This document shows, one piece after another, positions 7,910 to 18,431 of a DNA stretch of 50,905 nt (its first letter is position 1; every line of letters starts with the position of its first letter). Made by a program: the position numbers and the translations under genes. Below the pieces are notes generated by a model. The model saw nothing but the letters and a program-made list of their open reading frames with translations, had not been told where the DNA came from and searched no databases. This DNA comes from Calditrichota bacterium (GTDB lineage: Bacteria; Calditrichota; Calditrichia; Calditrichales; J004). Location: positions 1 through 50,905 of the forward strand of contig JABFGF010000016.1 of assembly GCA_013112635.1 (NCBI GenBank), read 5' to 3'.

Positions 7910-9949
7910 ATGTTTTGTTTTGTTAAGTCCAATACTCTAAGGCTAATACTTATCTCATTGTTTTTGACATATTCCTATGCTCAAAATAAAAATTTAACAT
8001 CCCCGGAAATTAAAACTTACTTTTCCAAACAAGATTCTTCAAAGCAATTTGTTTTATATAATCATCAAGCAAAGATAGAAAATAAAAATGTAGCCAAACA
8101 AACACTAACTATTTCTGCTGACTTTGAAATGGATGTATTGATTGTGTTCAACGAAGAAGATATTGATACTTTTTTATTTTATGATAGCACGGTATATGAA
8201 GTACAGATACCTAAAGGAAAATATAACTTTCTTGTAAGTAAATTTGAATCAAAACACATATTACAATTGTATTTTAAAGAAAATATATTATTAAACACTA
8301 ATACTTTTATTGAAATAAGTCAGAAAGAAATTAGTCGTCAAAATAAATATGCTTTTTATAGGGAAGATAACTCAAAACTCAGGCTAAACATTGCCGAGTT
8401 AACATTTTTATTTCCAGAAAAGAAAATAGGACGTGATGGTTTTATAGGTTTTGGATATTATATCGGCCTGGATTCATCTCAGTTCAATATTCATTATAAC
8501 ATCCTCCCAGACTTTTTAAAGAAAGAATGGGCTTTTCAAGGAAGAATAAAACATAATATCAACCTATACTTACTAAACGGAGTATTATGGGATTTTGGTT
8601 TTGATACTTTAATTACAAATGACATTAGTAATTGGGCTTTTGCAGATTTCCAGTACTTTTTTGAAGATTCGATTTTAAAGAAGAATAAAACAGTACAGAT
8701 CGGGCCAAAAAATCCGGGTAATTACCATGCCTGGGTTGATAGTTTTTTACGTGAGCCTTATAAATTAAGAATTTTCCAAGATGAGTCTACTTCCAATTTA
8801 TTGTATCATTCAAAATTCTCCACATTTGTAAATGCACAACAATTTTATAACAATCAGTATAAGACATCACAAAAAAGAATATTTAAAGACAAGGTTGAAC
8901 ACTATATTTCGCCCTCAAATTATGAAAATCCAATTATATCAACCAACAACAATTACGTAGGATGTGGCATTCCACCCGTGTTTTGGAATGGGCGGTTTAA
9001 AAATAAAAGAGATTCAATAAAACTTAGTGCACCATTTGATTTTTTATCACGCGATTTTTTATTTGTGTCACAATCAAATGACGTAATTAATCAGTCTCCT
9101 TTTGATTATTATATTTATCAAAATGGTTCTGAAATAAAAAGAGGGAAAATTGGGCAAATAATGGCTATTTATTTAGGCGTTGGAGCCCTTTTTGATACTC
9201 TTGACTATGCAGTTGATCCTGATAAATATCGTTATTCTATAACAAATGAAAAAGTTGAGGTTGCTGGAATTGCAGGAGGTGTTCGAGTTGATGCTGATTT
9301 TGATTTAAGGCTTGAAGATAAAAGCCCGCCTTACATGGATTTTTTTCAAATTTCAGAAGATAATATTATCACGAATGTTCTACGAGGAAAAGAGGATGCT
9401 AAAATATCAATCCGAGCATATGATGATGTAGCTATAAAAGATGTCTCTTTTCAATTAGAGTCTTTTGAAACATTCGAACGAATTGATTTGGAAGTAACAA
9501 AAAATCCACCTTATTATGAAGCTGATTTACCATTTTTAAACGATGACAGCTATTCATTGTATCTATCTATTTCAGATTCCAGTGATAATAAAATTACTAC
9601 ATTTATGGATCCAGTATTTTTGGTTGATAAAACCACCTCTTTGAATGAATCGATAGTACCAGTCAAAGATTTTGAAATTACTTCTATCTATCCCAATCCT
9701 TTTAACTCTCGAATAAAAATCAAAGTAAACCTTGATAATAAGAACTATAAGAAAAGCAAAATTGAAATTTATAACATCTTAGGTAAAAAGATTAAAAGTT
9801 TTGAAAATAAATTTATTAAACCGGGAATTACAACTATTATTTGGGATGGAACTAATAACCAAAATTCTGATGTTGCAAGTGGAGTTTATTTCATTTACTT
9901 GAAAATCTCTACTAAATTTGTTACAAAGAAATGTGTCATTATTCGATAA
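7910..9949 (+). CDS. Unrecognised secreted protein with T9SS sorting domain
   Basis: The 679-aa protein starts with a signal peptide (ending ...FLTYSYAQ) and an AAAAGGAAAC ribosome-binding region. It ends with a T9SS sorting domain (IYPNPFNSRI) and a closing Lys/Arg-rich strand. The region from about residue 470 to 580 has alternating beta-strand patterning and resembles an Ig/cadherin-like domain (the DDVAIKDVSFQLE segment). I do not recognise the large N-terminal part, which has no HExxH, GxSxG or other catalytic motif that I can see. It follows the two other cargo genes on the same strand after a 131-base gap that has its own leader hairpin, so it may be separately controlled. Confidence 0.75.
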   Translation: MFCFVKSNTLRLILISLFLTYSYAQNKNLTSPEIKTYFSKQDSSKQFVLYNHQAKIENKNVAKQTLTISADFEMDVLIVFNEEDIDTFLFYDSTVYEVQIPKGKYNFLVSKFESKHILQLYFKENILLNTNTFIEISQKEISRQNKYAFYREDNSKLRLNIAELTFLFPEKKIGRDGFIGFGYYIGLDSSQFNIHYNILPDFLKKEWAFQGRIKHNINLYLLNGVLWDFGFDTLITNDISNWAFADFQYFFEDSILKKNKTVQIGPKNPGNYHAWVDSFLREPYKLRIFQDESTSNLLYHSKFSTFVNAQQFYNNQYKTSQKRIFKDKVEHYISPSNYENPIISTNNNYVGCGIPPVFWNGRFKNKRDSIKLSAPFDFLSRDFLFVSQSNDVINQSPFDYYIYQNGSEIKRGKIGQIMAIYLGVGALFDTLDYAVDPDKYRYSITNEKVEVAGIAGGVRVDADFDLRLEDKSPPYMDFFQISEDNIITNVLRGKEDAKISIRAYDDVAIKDVSFQLESFETFERIDLEVTKNPPYYEADLPFLNDDSYSLYLSISDSSDNKITTFMDPVFLVDKTTSLNESIVPVKDFEITSIYPNPFNSRIKIKVNLDNKNYKKSKIEIYNILGKKIKSFENKFIKPGITTIIWDGTNNQNSDVASGVYFIYLKISTKFVTKKCVIIR

Positions 9950-10117
9950 AAAATAAATCGAAACCTGTTTTGAAAACTAGAAAAGCGAGCTGCCGTTCAT
10001 AGTGGGAACAAAGAGTATATAATTTGCCTAGTTTTGGGGCTAAAAAGCATCCGATCTTCGAAGAACTGATGGTTTCAATAATGATTGAGCTTGCAAAGTC
10101 ACAGATACTTTTACAAC

Positions 10118-11509
10118 CTATTTTAACAATAATATTTTTTTCACCGCGGTATAATCCGGTGTTTGAATTTTAGAGTAATATATGCCTGTTGAAAACTTCG
10201 AGGGATCCCAATTTACTTCATACCTTCCGGCGTGCTTTTTCTCGTTTATGAGTGTTTGTATTTTTTGCCCCATTGTATTATAAATCTCAACTTTTACATT
10301 TGTATTTTTTGCTAGATCAAACTTGATGGTTGTAGTAGAGTTAAATGGATTAGGATAGTTTTGATATAAAAATGGTTTCTCTGGAAACACGGCTGGATTA
10401 CATTTATTGATTGCAACAATAGTTTGGTTCTCGTACCATTCAATTTTATTTGTACTGCCGGAACCTGAGATTATATCCATATCACCATCACTGTCTACAT
10501 CTTTGGCAAAGACCGACCAAGCAGAAACAGAGTTTGATGTTACAATATGGGATGTAAAGTTCTGATTTCCATCATTTTCATACCAATTAATATTTTCAGA
10601 AGCAGCTATAACATCGATATCACCATCATTATCAATATCAATAGCGTAAACAGAATAAGAAATTTGAGTACTGTCACTATCATTAATTAAATGTGCAGTA
10701 AAGTTTTCAATACCATCATTTTCATACCAAACAACTTTATCATCATAAGTAGAAGCAGAGATCACATCTATATCGTTATCATTATCAACATCAATTGCGA
10801 AAACCGAAGCAGCGCCATCTGCACTTGAAGTAATTATATGAGTTGTAAAATCTTCGCTTCCGTTATTTTCATACCAAACTACCTGATCATAGTAAGGAGA
10901 TGCCGCAAGCACATCAATACTTCCATCACTATTAACATCATTTGCATATACTGACCATGCTGAAAATAAATCAGCAATTATATGAGCAGTAAAATTCTGA
11001 TTCCCATCATTTTCATACCATTCAATTTTATTGTCAAGCCAAGAAGCGGATAGAACATCAATATCACCATCACTGTCTAAGTCAATCGCATAAACAGACC
11101 AAGCTCCACTCAAACCAGTTGTGACGGTATCAGAAACGAAATTTTGTTTTCCATCATTTTCATACCAAACTATTTTATAATCACCTGCATTGGTAGAAAG
11201 TACATCCAGGTCATTATCACCATCTACATCAATCGCAAACACAGAAGTAGCTTGATCTGCATTTGTTGTAATAGTATGTGATGTAAAATATTGGCTACCA
11301 TCGTTCTCATACCATGCTATTTTGTCATCATCATAAGACGCAGATAGCACATCAATATCTCCATCCTTATCCAGATCAATTGCATAAACAGACCGGGCAC
11401 TACGGGCGTTGTTTGAAATTGTATGAGGAACAAACTGTATCTGTGCTGTACTAAAGCCAAAAACTAAAACCAAAAACATTTTAGTAATAAATAGGCGTTT
11501 TAATGTCAT
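10118..11509 (-). CDS. Secreted FG-GAP/VCBS repeat protein, T9SS cargo
   Basis: The 463-aa protein carries a signal peptide and seven repeats of about 45 residues. Each contains a calcium-binding-type loop such as DLDKDGDID followed by VLSAS and, later, WYENDG. This is the FG-GAP/VCBS propeller repeat found in integrins and in many secreted adhesins and enzymes. A T9SS sorting domain (NYPNPFNSTTTI) ends the protein. The DNA repeats are similar enough that copy-number change by recombination is plausible. It is convergent with the gene at 7910; the 168 bases between them have no clear gene. Confidence 0.85.
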   Translation of the reverse strand: MTLKRLFITKMFLVLVFGFSTAQIQFVPHTISNNARSARSVYAIDLDKDGDIDVLSASYDDDKIAWYENDGSQYFTSHTITTNADQATSVFAIDVDGDNDLDVLSTNAGDYKIVWYENDGKQNFVSDTVTTGLSGAWSVYAIDLDSDGDIDVLSASWLDNKIEWYENDGNQNFTAHIIADLFSAWSVYANDVNSDGSIDVLAASPYYDQVVWYENNGSEDFTTHIITSSADGAASVFAIDVDNDNDIDVISASTYDDKVVWYENDGIENFTAHLINDSDSTQISYSVYAIDIDNDGDIDVIAASENINWYENDGNQNFTSHIVTSNSVSAWSVFAKDVDSDGDMDIISGSGSTNKIEWYENQTIVAINKCNPAVFPEKPFLYQNYPNPFNSTTTIKFDLAKNTNVKVEIYNTMGQKIQTLINEKKHAGRYEVNWDPSKFSTGIYYSKIQTPDYTAVKKILLLK

Positions 11510-11756
11510 ATAGTAGTTCCTTTAAAACCTGATAACTATTTACCAACAATCTAAAATTTTGAACAAATCCAGTTGATGTTATCCGTTAATTCATTAAACT
11601 CCAATAGATTGTCTTCCAATTTTGTTAATTTCCCGTTAACACAATACTGATTTAACCCTCGATATTGCACTTGTTAAAAAGTAAACCAAACCCTAAAATC
11701 TAAAAAGCCCAATAACCTCTCTTGTAAACATTTACTTCTATTTACAAAGCCTAATA

Positions 11757-13424
11757 CTATCTCAACAGTACCATTTTCCGTGTTAGCAAAAATTTATCTG
11801 CTTTTAGCTGGTAGTAATAAACACCGGATGCAAGACCGGTCCCATTAAAAGTTGCCTTGTGTGAGCCTGCCACCATCTTTTTATTTACCACTGTTGCTAC
11901 TTTCTGACCAATGGCATTGTATATTGTAAGATTGACCAGTGAAGCTTTTGGAATATCAAACCTGATAACTGATGTTGGATTAAAAGGGTTTGGATAGTTT
12001 TGTCGTAGAATATAGTCTTTGGGCTTTAATAGATTAAAATCTTCAACCCCCACAATAGATTCAATTATAATATCCATTGTATCATAATCTGATTTAACAC
12101 ACTCATCTGTAACTTTTATATAAATCAAACATGTATCACAAGAATCTAAACTTGCTGACCAAAGTATCAGATTTTTTATTGAATCATTATACGACCAGTT
12201 CAAAGCTTTACTATTTGAACTTATATCATAGGTCATCAATGAGTCAGGAGAATCAATATCGTTTGTAAAATCTAAAAGGTCTATTGTAATTACTGAGTCA
12301 GGATATAAAACCATAAAATCAGGCAGGCTTAATTCTGGAGGACTATCATTTGCACAGATTACTCTAACTCCATCCAGATACCAACCTGAACTAACATCGC
12401 TTCCACCAACCCAAGGATTATCTTCAGAATAAAAACGGAACCCTATTTGAATTGTATCTCCCGCAAACGGCGTCAAATCAATCGATGGAGGTTGCGACCA
12501 AATTCCCCCACTTGTATTTACATATCTGTCTGAAACAACTTCCCATTTCCCATTATTTTTTTTGATATGAACCTCACCGAAATCGGATGAAGAAAAACTA
12601 TACCAATGGTAAAAACGTAAACGAGGTAATCTTTCACTTTCAGGGACAACGATTTGTTGTGATAAAAATCTACTATCAACTGTTGATGCATAGTTTCCAT
12701 TTAAAACAGTTCCTGCACAATTAGGCGGAAAAAAACATGAATCAGGCCCGGAAAATGGCATGCCAACCTCCCATGTACCTCGTTCAGCAGACCAATCATT
12801 AATACCTTCCTCAAAATATTCTGGATTAGTATTCTTTACCTCCCCTGATAGTAACGATATATTATCGATATACCACCCTGTACTTACGTCAGTACCACCG
12901 ACCCACGGATTATCTTCCGAATGAAATCGGAATGCGATTTGGACTAGTGAATCAGCAAATTCTGCGATATCGATGAATGTAAGAGTCCAAACATTACTAC
13001 TAGTTGCGGAATAAGTCGCCGATAAAGTTGTCCAGTTTTCTCCATCTGTACTTATTTGAAGTTGTCCATAATCAGAAGATGAAAAGCTATACCAATGCCA
13101 AAATTTAAGTCTAGGGTTTTCTGATTTTGGAGGTACCTTGAATGGAATATCTCTTATTAGTTTTGCTTCAGCGGTTGTAGGGTAATTGCCATTAAAAACC
13201 GTTGCAGCACATTTAATACCACCATAGGCAGTATCGGGCCCTATCACCGGCTTACCAAAATCCCAAGTACCTCCAGTAATCCCCCAGCGTTCTTGAGGCT
13301 CATCTTCAAAATCTTCAAACCACAATGTATCTACCACCTGGGAGAGAGATGAAATTGGAAGCAGCAAGCTAATAATCAATATAAAGTAAAAAAGACAGCG
13401 AGATAATTTTGCATGAAAAAACAT
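11757..13424 (-). CDS. Secreted protein with two duplicated jelly-roll-like domains, T9SS cargo
   Basis: The start is placed at 13424, where GGAGGTG precedes ATG and a signal peptide follows (MFFHAKLSRCLFYFIL...); a TTG four codons upstream lies within that ribosome-binding site. Two tandem copies of about 160 residues share the blocks FWHWYSFSSSD/FYHWYSFSSSD and FHSEDNPWVGG/FYSEDNPWVGG. They look like MAM or carbohydrate-binding-type jelly rolls. A cadherin-like region follows, and then a T9SS sorting domain (NYPNPFNPTSVI). No catalytic motif was seen, so adhesion or binding is the likely role. The 247 bases before the next gene at its 3' side hold nothing I can identify. Confidence 0.8.
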   Translation of the reverse strand: MFFHAKLSRCLFYFILIISLLLPISSLSQVVDTLWFEDFEDEPQERWGITGGTWDFGKPVIGPDTAYGGIKCAATVFNGNYPTTAEAKLIRDIPFKVPPKSENPRLKFWHWYSFSSSDYGQLQISTDGENWTTLSATYSATSSNVWTLTFIDIAEFADSLVQIAFRFHSEDNPWVGGTDVSTGWYIDNISLLSGEVKNTNPEYFEEGINDWSAERGTWEVGMPFSGPDSCFFPPNCAGTVLNGNYASTVDSRFLSQQIVVPESERLPRLRFYHWYSFSSSDFGEVHIKKNNGKWEVVSDRYVNTSGGIWSQPPSIDLTPFAGDTIQIGFRFYSEDNPWVGGSDVSSGWYLDGVRVICANDSPPELSLPDFMVLYPDSVITIDLLDFTNDIDSPDSLMTYDISSNSKALNWSYNDSIKNLILWSASLDSCDTCLIYIKVTDECVKSDYDTMDIIIESIVGVEDFNLLKPKDYILRQNYPNPFNPTSVIRFDIPKASLVNLTIYNAIGQKVATVVNKKMVAGSHKATFNGTGLASGVYYYQLKADKFLLTRKMVLLR

Positions 13425-13528
13425 GGACACCTCCAATGTTTTGAAGTTTGAAAATATTTATGTGGTTTATAAAAAAAAGTTAGGACTATTATAAAGAGAA
13501 ATATATATGAATGTAACTGGCCAAGTGG

Positions 13529-14194
13529 TTAGTTTTCAGTAGAGGGATTATCTGAAAAATCAAGGTCATCTATATCGATAAGCCCTTTTTTTAACGCTGT
13601 TAAAACCGCATTAAGGCGGCCAGAAACATGCATGATATTATAAATATTGTTGGTATGATATTTAATGGCATGTACAGAGAGGTTGCGATCATCAGCTATG
13701 GCTTTGTTACTTTTTCCCGAACCTAAATCGAGTAAAACTTCCCTTTGATGTTTGGTTAGCTTGATTTCTGTACCGAGAAGTTTAAAGTATTCATTAACCT
13801 TATTGGCAATAGACATGCTCATTGCCGCGCGACCGTTTAAAACATCATCAATAGATTTTAGTATTTTTTGTGGACCATCCGTTTTTAACAAATATCCCGA
13901 AGCACCGTTTTTTAATGAATTAAAAATATGATTTTCATTATCAGACCTGGAAAGCATTAGAATTGGGGTTTTTGGCGACAAGGCTTTTATTGCTATGGCG
14001 CCATCAACTCCGGAAAGGCCTGGCAAAAATATATCCAGTAAAACAAGATCCGGTTTTTCATCGATTAGTTTTTTTAATGCGGATTCACAATTAGGAAAAG
14101 CGCCACTGCATTTGTACTGTTTATTACTTTCAATTATTTGCGCTAAATCTTCCCTATCCTGTTGCTCATCTTCGATAATAAATATTTGTTTCAT
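13529..14194 (-). CDS. NarL/FixJ-type response regulator
   Basis: The 221-aa protein has a receiver domain with the acidic pair at residues 8-9, the phosphoacceptor Asp54 in VLLDIFLPG, Ser82 and Lys104. It is followed by a LuxR-type helix-turn-helix (KLTKHQREVLLDLGSGKSNK). The ATG lies only 2 bases after the stop codon of the histidine kinase gene, so kinase and regulator are made from one transcript. It would be phosphorylated by that kinase and bind DNA as a dimer. Its targets are unknown; the adjacent T9SS cargo genes are possible candidates. Confidence 0.9.
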   Translation of the reverse strand: MKQIFIIEDEQQDREDLAQIIESNKQYKCSGAFPNCESALKKLIDEKPDLVLLDIFLPGLSGVDGAIAIKALSPKTPILMLSRSDNENHIFNSLKNGASGYLLKTDGPQKILKSIDDVLNGRAAMSMSIANKVNEYFKLLGTEIKLTKHQREVLLDLGSGKSNKAIADDRNLSVHAIKYHTNNIYNIMHVSGRLNAVLTALKKGLIDIDDLDFSDNPSTEN

Positions 14195-14196
14195 AT

Positions 14197-17100
14197 TTAC
14201 AATTTAAACGTTTTTTTTATGAGATCAACTAACCGAAAGGGTAGTTTCGCACGAAAAACAATCGAGCTCCCCTTGTCATTTCCAGAAATAATTTCCAGCT
14301 CGCCATTTAATTCTTTTGCACGTGATTTGAAATTTTTAAGACCATTTCCGCGGTTTGTTTTTTTCTGGTCAAAGCCTGGGCCATCATCACATAAGCCCAT
14401 AATAAGAACATTATTCGTTACGTTTACCTTTAACAGAACATTGCGGCATTCTGGGCAATGTTTGGAGATGTTGTTCATTGCCTCCTGAAAAATCCTTAAT
14501 AAATTTGCCCGCCAATGTGACGGTAAATAAATCTCGTCAAAATCACTATTTAAACCTTCTAAACGAAAAACAACCAGCCCGTCATCAAAGATATTATCAC
14601 TGCAATCTTTAAGGTAGGTTATGAGTTGTTTAAGGGTTGCCCTTTCCGGATCAAGGCCAAAAGCAAGGGCCCTCAAAGAATGTGAAATTAAATCGGTTTG
14701 CTGTGATATTTGCTCTGACAAACTGTCTTTATTATCGTTTGAATTTCCTTTGAGTCGGTAGCTTAGATTTTTAATCTTTGTAATCGGAATCCCTGTGTCA
14801 TCATGCAGATCCCTTGCTAAGTCTGCCTGCAGTTTATCTCTTATTAGGCTTGCCTGTTTTAAACGAAAAAAATGGACACTAAGAGCTGATAACCCCCCAG
14901 CAGTGATGAGCGAAAATAAAAACCACCAAGTTTTCCAAAATGGTGGGGAAATAATTATGGCAATATCCAATCCATCTTCATTCCACATTCCATCACCGTT
15001 GGCCGCTTTTACCTTAAACCTGTAATTACCAGGATCAAGATTTGTGTAGACGGCTTCTCTCTTGTTGCCAATATGAATCCAATCCCGGTTAAATCCTTCC
15101 ATTTTATATGCATACTGGTTTTCATGCGAAGCTTTATAATCCAGAGCTGCAAATTCAAGAGAGAAAAAGTCATCGCGCCAGGAAAGGTTTATTTCCTTTA
15201 ATCCATTTAATGATAAATCCTCAACTTTCTTGCCAAATTTTTTAAAAGATGTTAAAACTACTGTTGGTGGTTTTGACTTTTGTCGCTCTTGTGGTATAAA
15301 ATAATAAAGACCGTCTGAAGCACCAAAATAGAGGGTATTCCCATCTTTTAGTGAAGCGCCTAAATTAAAGCCCTGTTCAGGTAAACCATCTGAAAATGAA
15401 TAATTAGTAAATATTTCAGTTTTTGGATTGAAACGAGAAATCCCTGTATTTGTTGATAACCACAGGTCGCCAAAATCATCCTTTAAAATTCCATAAACCA
15501 TTTCACCAATAAGACCATCTTGTGTACGGTATACTTTATAATTTTCAACTAATTGACTTTGTGCATTATTATAAATGCTTGAAACATTTAATTTAACTAT
15601 CCCATGTCCGTATGTCCCCATCCAAAGTATATTTTTATCTGTTTCGAAAAATGAAGTTATTCGAAAGCTGTAATCATTAGGTAGGCCTAATTTAAATTGG
15701 GAATAATTCTTTTTTTCAAAATCAAATAACAACAAGCCTTCTGTCCAACCGGAGGCCCATATCACATTTTCTTTTAATGATGTTTGATAAAATGCTGGAA
15801 TAAATGTTTTATCACTGTTATGGGACTCTGCAAAACTATATTCAGTAAATTCTTGTGTTTCTAGATTAAACAAATTCAATCCTCCACCATTTAGCCCAAT
15901 TAAAAAATTACCTTGAATTTCTTTTAGACAATAAGTGGTATTGGCAGAAATCGTTTGAAGATTATTCTCATCATGTAAAAATATGTCCATTTTTCCGGTT
16001 TCAGGATTTAATCGAATTAATCCGGAACCCAACACCGCAACCCATAAAATCCCTTTTTCATCTTCATATAAGTCACGTACTTGCAAATTATTGTTATTTG
16101 GAAGAGAGAAATAAAACTCTCTTACTTTTTGGAAGGAATTTTCATCTTTCTTTAATAGACACAAACCACCGTCAATACCTGCCCATAAATGGTCTGGCTT
16201 TCTACTCTTTTTTATTGTCCAGACATTGGATAATTTCGTTTTATTGAATCTTTTATCATCAAGATAAACAGGATATTTATTAAAATATATCCTGTCGGTA
16301 ATTATTTTATAAATACCAGTATCTTTACTTCCAGCCCATACAACTCCAGTACTGTCAATCCACAGGGAGTATATTCGGTTAGTTCCAAGTGTATTGCTAT
16401 CATTTTCCTTGTGTTTCAAATAAGAAAAACTTTCCGAACCAGGATTATATTTCATAATCCCTGCTCCATCGGTAGCAAACCAAATGAAACCATCCTTATC
16501 TTCTACGATCGAATAAAAAATACAATCTGTCTGGATTTGTTTACTTCCCGTTTGGGATGTGTTGAAATAAAAAAAGTTGTTTTCATTTATATCTCCATTT
16601 GGGATTTTAACTAAACCACCACCATTACTGCCTACCCAAATATTCCCTTTTGAATCTTCAAAAAAGGAAGCAACGTCAAAATAGGATTGCTTAATATTAC
16701 CTGTAAAAGTTTCTGGGAAGTGTGATATTTTTGACTCCATATTCACTTTTCTTTTTATAACAAATAAACCGATTTTATCAGTCCCAATCCACAGGTTGCC
16801 TTTACTGTCTTCGAAAAGTTTTTTGATTTTATTGTTTGAAAGTTTAGCAGAGTACACTCCCGTAATAGGAAAATCGCTAAATGAATTATTTTTAAACAAA
16901 CGCAATCCAATTGCTGTAGAAATCCATATTTCAAAGTCATCAGTTGTATTTGGTATCTTAAGATGAAGTATTTCAGTATCAAGATAATTACTAAATCGGC
17001 CATTCATTTGATTTATTTGCGAAAGTTTAGATAATGAATGACCTGCTGCTATCCATAAATTACCGTCCTTGTCTTCCTTGATATCTTTTATTTGAAATCC

Positions 17101-17352
17101 ACCGATTGAGGTTGAATCATTTGGGTTATGTAGATAACGGGTAAAAGTATATCCATCGTATTTACACAAACCATATTCAGTACCATACCACATAAAACCC
17201 TGGCTGTCCTGAAAGATACAATTTATTGTGCTTTGAGACAGACCATCTTTTACATCAAAGTTTTCAAAGTAATAAGAATTTTTCTCTTGAGGGTTTGCAT
17301 TATTCAAAAAAAGAGAAACAGCTAATATCCAAGTAAATCTGTTTAGTACCAT
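14197..17352 (-). CDS. Sensor histidine kinase with Reg_prop propeller, Y_Y_Y domain and HisKA_3/HATPase
   Basis: This 1051-aa membrane sensor has a signal peptide and many Reg_prop repeats (pattern GxLWIGT or GxIWVGS), which form two seven-bladed propellers outside the inner membrane. A Y_Y_Y domain and one membrane helix (near residues 800-825, WWFLFSLITAGGLSALSVHFF) follow. The kinase part is of the HisKA_3 type with the phosphoacceptor His850 in RDLHDDTG, an N-box (EAMNNISKH) and G-box segments (DDGPGFD, GNGLKNF). Such hybrid-like sensors detect extracellular ligands, often polysaccharides, in the FCB group. Here the kinase is not fused to a regulator; the partner is the separate downstream gene. 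Confidence 0.92.
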   Translation of the reverse strand: MVLNRFTWILAVSLFLNNANPQEKNSYYFENFDVKDGLSQSTINCIFQDSQGFMWYGTEYGLCKYDGYTFTRYLHNPNDSTSIGGFQIKDIKEDKDGNLWIAAGHSLSKLSQINQMNGRFSNYLDTEILHLKIPNTTDDFEIWISTAIGLRLFKNNSFSDFPITGVYSAKLSNNKIKKLFEDSKGNLWIGTDKIGLFVIKRKVNMESKISHFPETFTGNIKQSYFDVASFFEDSKGNIWVGSNGGGLVKIPNGDINENNFFYFNTSQTGSKQIQTDCIFYSIVEDKDGFIWFATDGAGIMKYNPGSESFSYLKHKENDSNTLGTNRIYSLWIDSTGVVWAGSKDTGIYKIITDRIYFNKYPVYLDDKRFNKTKLSNVWTIKKSRKPDHLWAGIDGGLCLLKKDENSFQKVREFYFSLPNNNNLQVRDLYEDEKGILWVAVLGSGLIRLNPETGKMDIFLHDENNLQTISANTTYCLKEIQGNFLIGLNGGGLNLFNLETQEFTEYSFAESHNSDKTFIPAFYQTSLKENVIWASGWTEGLLLFDFEKKNYSQFKLGLPNDYSFRITSFFETDKNILWMGTYGHGIVKLNVSSIYNNAQSQLVENYKVYRTQDGLIGEMVYGILKDDFGDLWLSTNTGISRFNPKTEIFTNYSFSDGLPEQGFNLGASLKDGNTLYFGASDGLYYFIPQERQKSKPPTVVLTSFKKFGKKVEDLSLNGLKEINLSWRDDFFSLEFAALDYKASHENQYAYKMEGFNRDWIHIGNKREAVYTNLDPGNYRFKVKAANGDGMWNEDGLDIAIIISPPFWKTWWFLFSLITAGGLSALSVHFFRLKQASLIRDKLQADLARDLHDDTGIPITKIKNLSYRLKGNSNDNKDSLSEQISQQTDLISHSLRALAFGLDPERATLKQLITYLKDCSDNIFDDGLVVFRLEGLNSDFDEIYLPSHWRANLLRIFQEAMNNISKHCPECRNVLLKVNVTNNVLIMGLCDDGPGFDQKKTNRGNGLKNFKSRAKELNGELEIISGNDKGSSIVFRAKLPFRLVDLIKKTFKL

Positions 17353-17533
17353 TTAAGGAGAAGTTTTTATTTTAGTGACTTTATGAAGAGTAACATGTAC
17401 TGAACATTCTAAAGAATAACTAAAACTGCAAATTTATTTTGAGTTACTCTCAATAATTATGCACATCATTACTGTATTACTCATTTTTAATCGAAAATCA
17501 AGACTTTTTTAAAGCCTTTGAACTCCAGGGGCT

Positions 17534-18427
17534 TTATTTGTAAAAATATTTCTTTTTCTCGGTATCATAGCCAACCCCTAATTCTTTAAGAAGTTTTTCT
17601 TTCGAGTTCTCAGCATGTGTATTAAAAATAATACGCTGAACTGCTTTAGATTTAGATTTTCGAGCACCTTCATCATCTTCATCAAAAAAGAACCTGGATG
17701 TACTTATAAGATCGCTATAACAGCTTTCAAAATTACATAAAAACTCAGCGATAAAATCTTTGGTTCTAGAATTATCAATGCTCATCTGAGGGTTATCCAC
17801 ATGCTCCAAAGCATCCAGTAATAATTTATCTTTTTCTTTGGCGAGCTGTCTATATGAAGCCTTACTTCTTCCATCAATATATTTTTGAAGTCTGGTATTG
17901 AACAATCGTTCTCCATGTATTCCCGGGTTTGGATCAAATTGGTAGGTATCATGTTCTTCCATTTTTGGTGTATGAAGTAACAGAAGGTTATACAAATTAA
18001 ATATCCAAATATATAAAGGGTCTGCCCAGAGTTTAGCATTATATTTTTTCTTTCTCTCCATTATGTCTTTTTTAAACTGTTCAATCTCTTTTTGGTGTTC
18101 TGGGGTTAATGGACTTTTTTGTGTCATCTTATTCACCTTAGTTTCCAGGTTTCTTTCGAGAGAAGAGTAGAGCTTTTCCATCTCTTTTCTACTTTTCAGC
18201 CATACATTTTTATCATAAATGCGCAACAGCTCTTTATCATATATCTCAATTAATTTAACTATTGTCTCTTCGTCTATAGCATCCTCAGGAATTTTATTTG
18301 GGGCAGCCAAGGGCGCTACCAGGTCACCGTATAAAGCCCAGCGTTCACCCCAACACTCTTCCTGCAAATCTATAGTGATCTCCTGCCCTTCAGAAATAAA
18401 AAAACTATACAAAATAGACTCCCTCAT
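17534..18427 (-). CDS. Unrecognised 297-aa cytoplasmic protein, divergent gene of the macro-AAA+ cluster
   Basis: The product is mostly alpha-helical and highly charged, with a coiled-coil-like middle (residues about 70-130). It has no signal peptide, membrane segment or Cys cluster, and I do not recognise it. The ATG at 18427 lies just downstream of a candidate sigma-54 promoter whose predicted start of transcription (about 18424) falls at that ATG. A TTG five codons in (18412) has AGGGAG six bases before it and may be the real start. The gene is divergent from the DUF5131 pair, and a doubled TAGGTCA operator lies between them, so it is probably part of the same response. Confidence 0.6.
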   Translation of the reverse strand: MRESILYSFFISEGQEITIDLQEECWGERWALYGDLVAPLAAPNKIPEDAIDEETIVKLIEIYDKELLRIYDKNVWLKSRKEMEKLYSSLERNLETKVNKMTQKSPLTPEHQKEIEQFKKDIMERKKKYNAKLWADPLYIWIFNLYNLLLLHTPKMEEHDTYQFDPNPGIHGERLFNTRLQKYIDGRSKASYRQLAKEKDKLLLDALEHVDNPQMSIDNSRTKDFIAEFLCNFESCYSDLISTSRFFFDEDDEGARKSKSKAVQRIIFNTHAENSKEKLLKELGVGYDTEKKKYFYK

Positions 18428-18431
18428 CGAA

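Noticed and set aside
10500-11400. CRISPR-like or tandem non-coding repeat
   Set aside because: The periodic similarity comes from in-frame FG-GAP/VCBS protein repeats.
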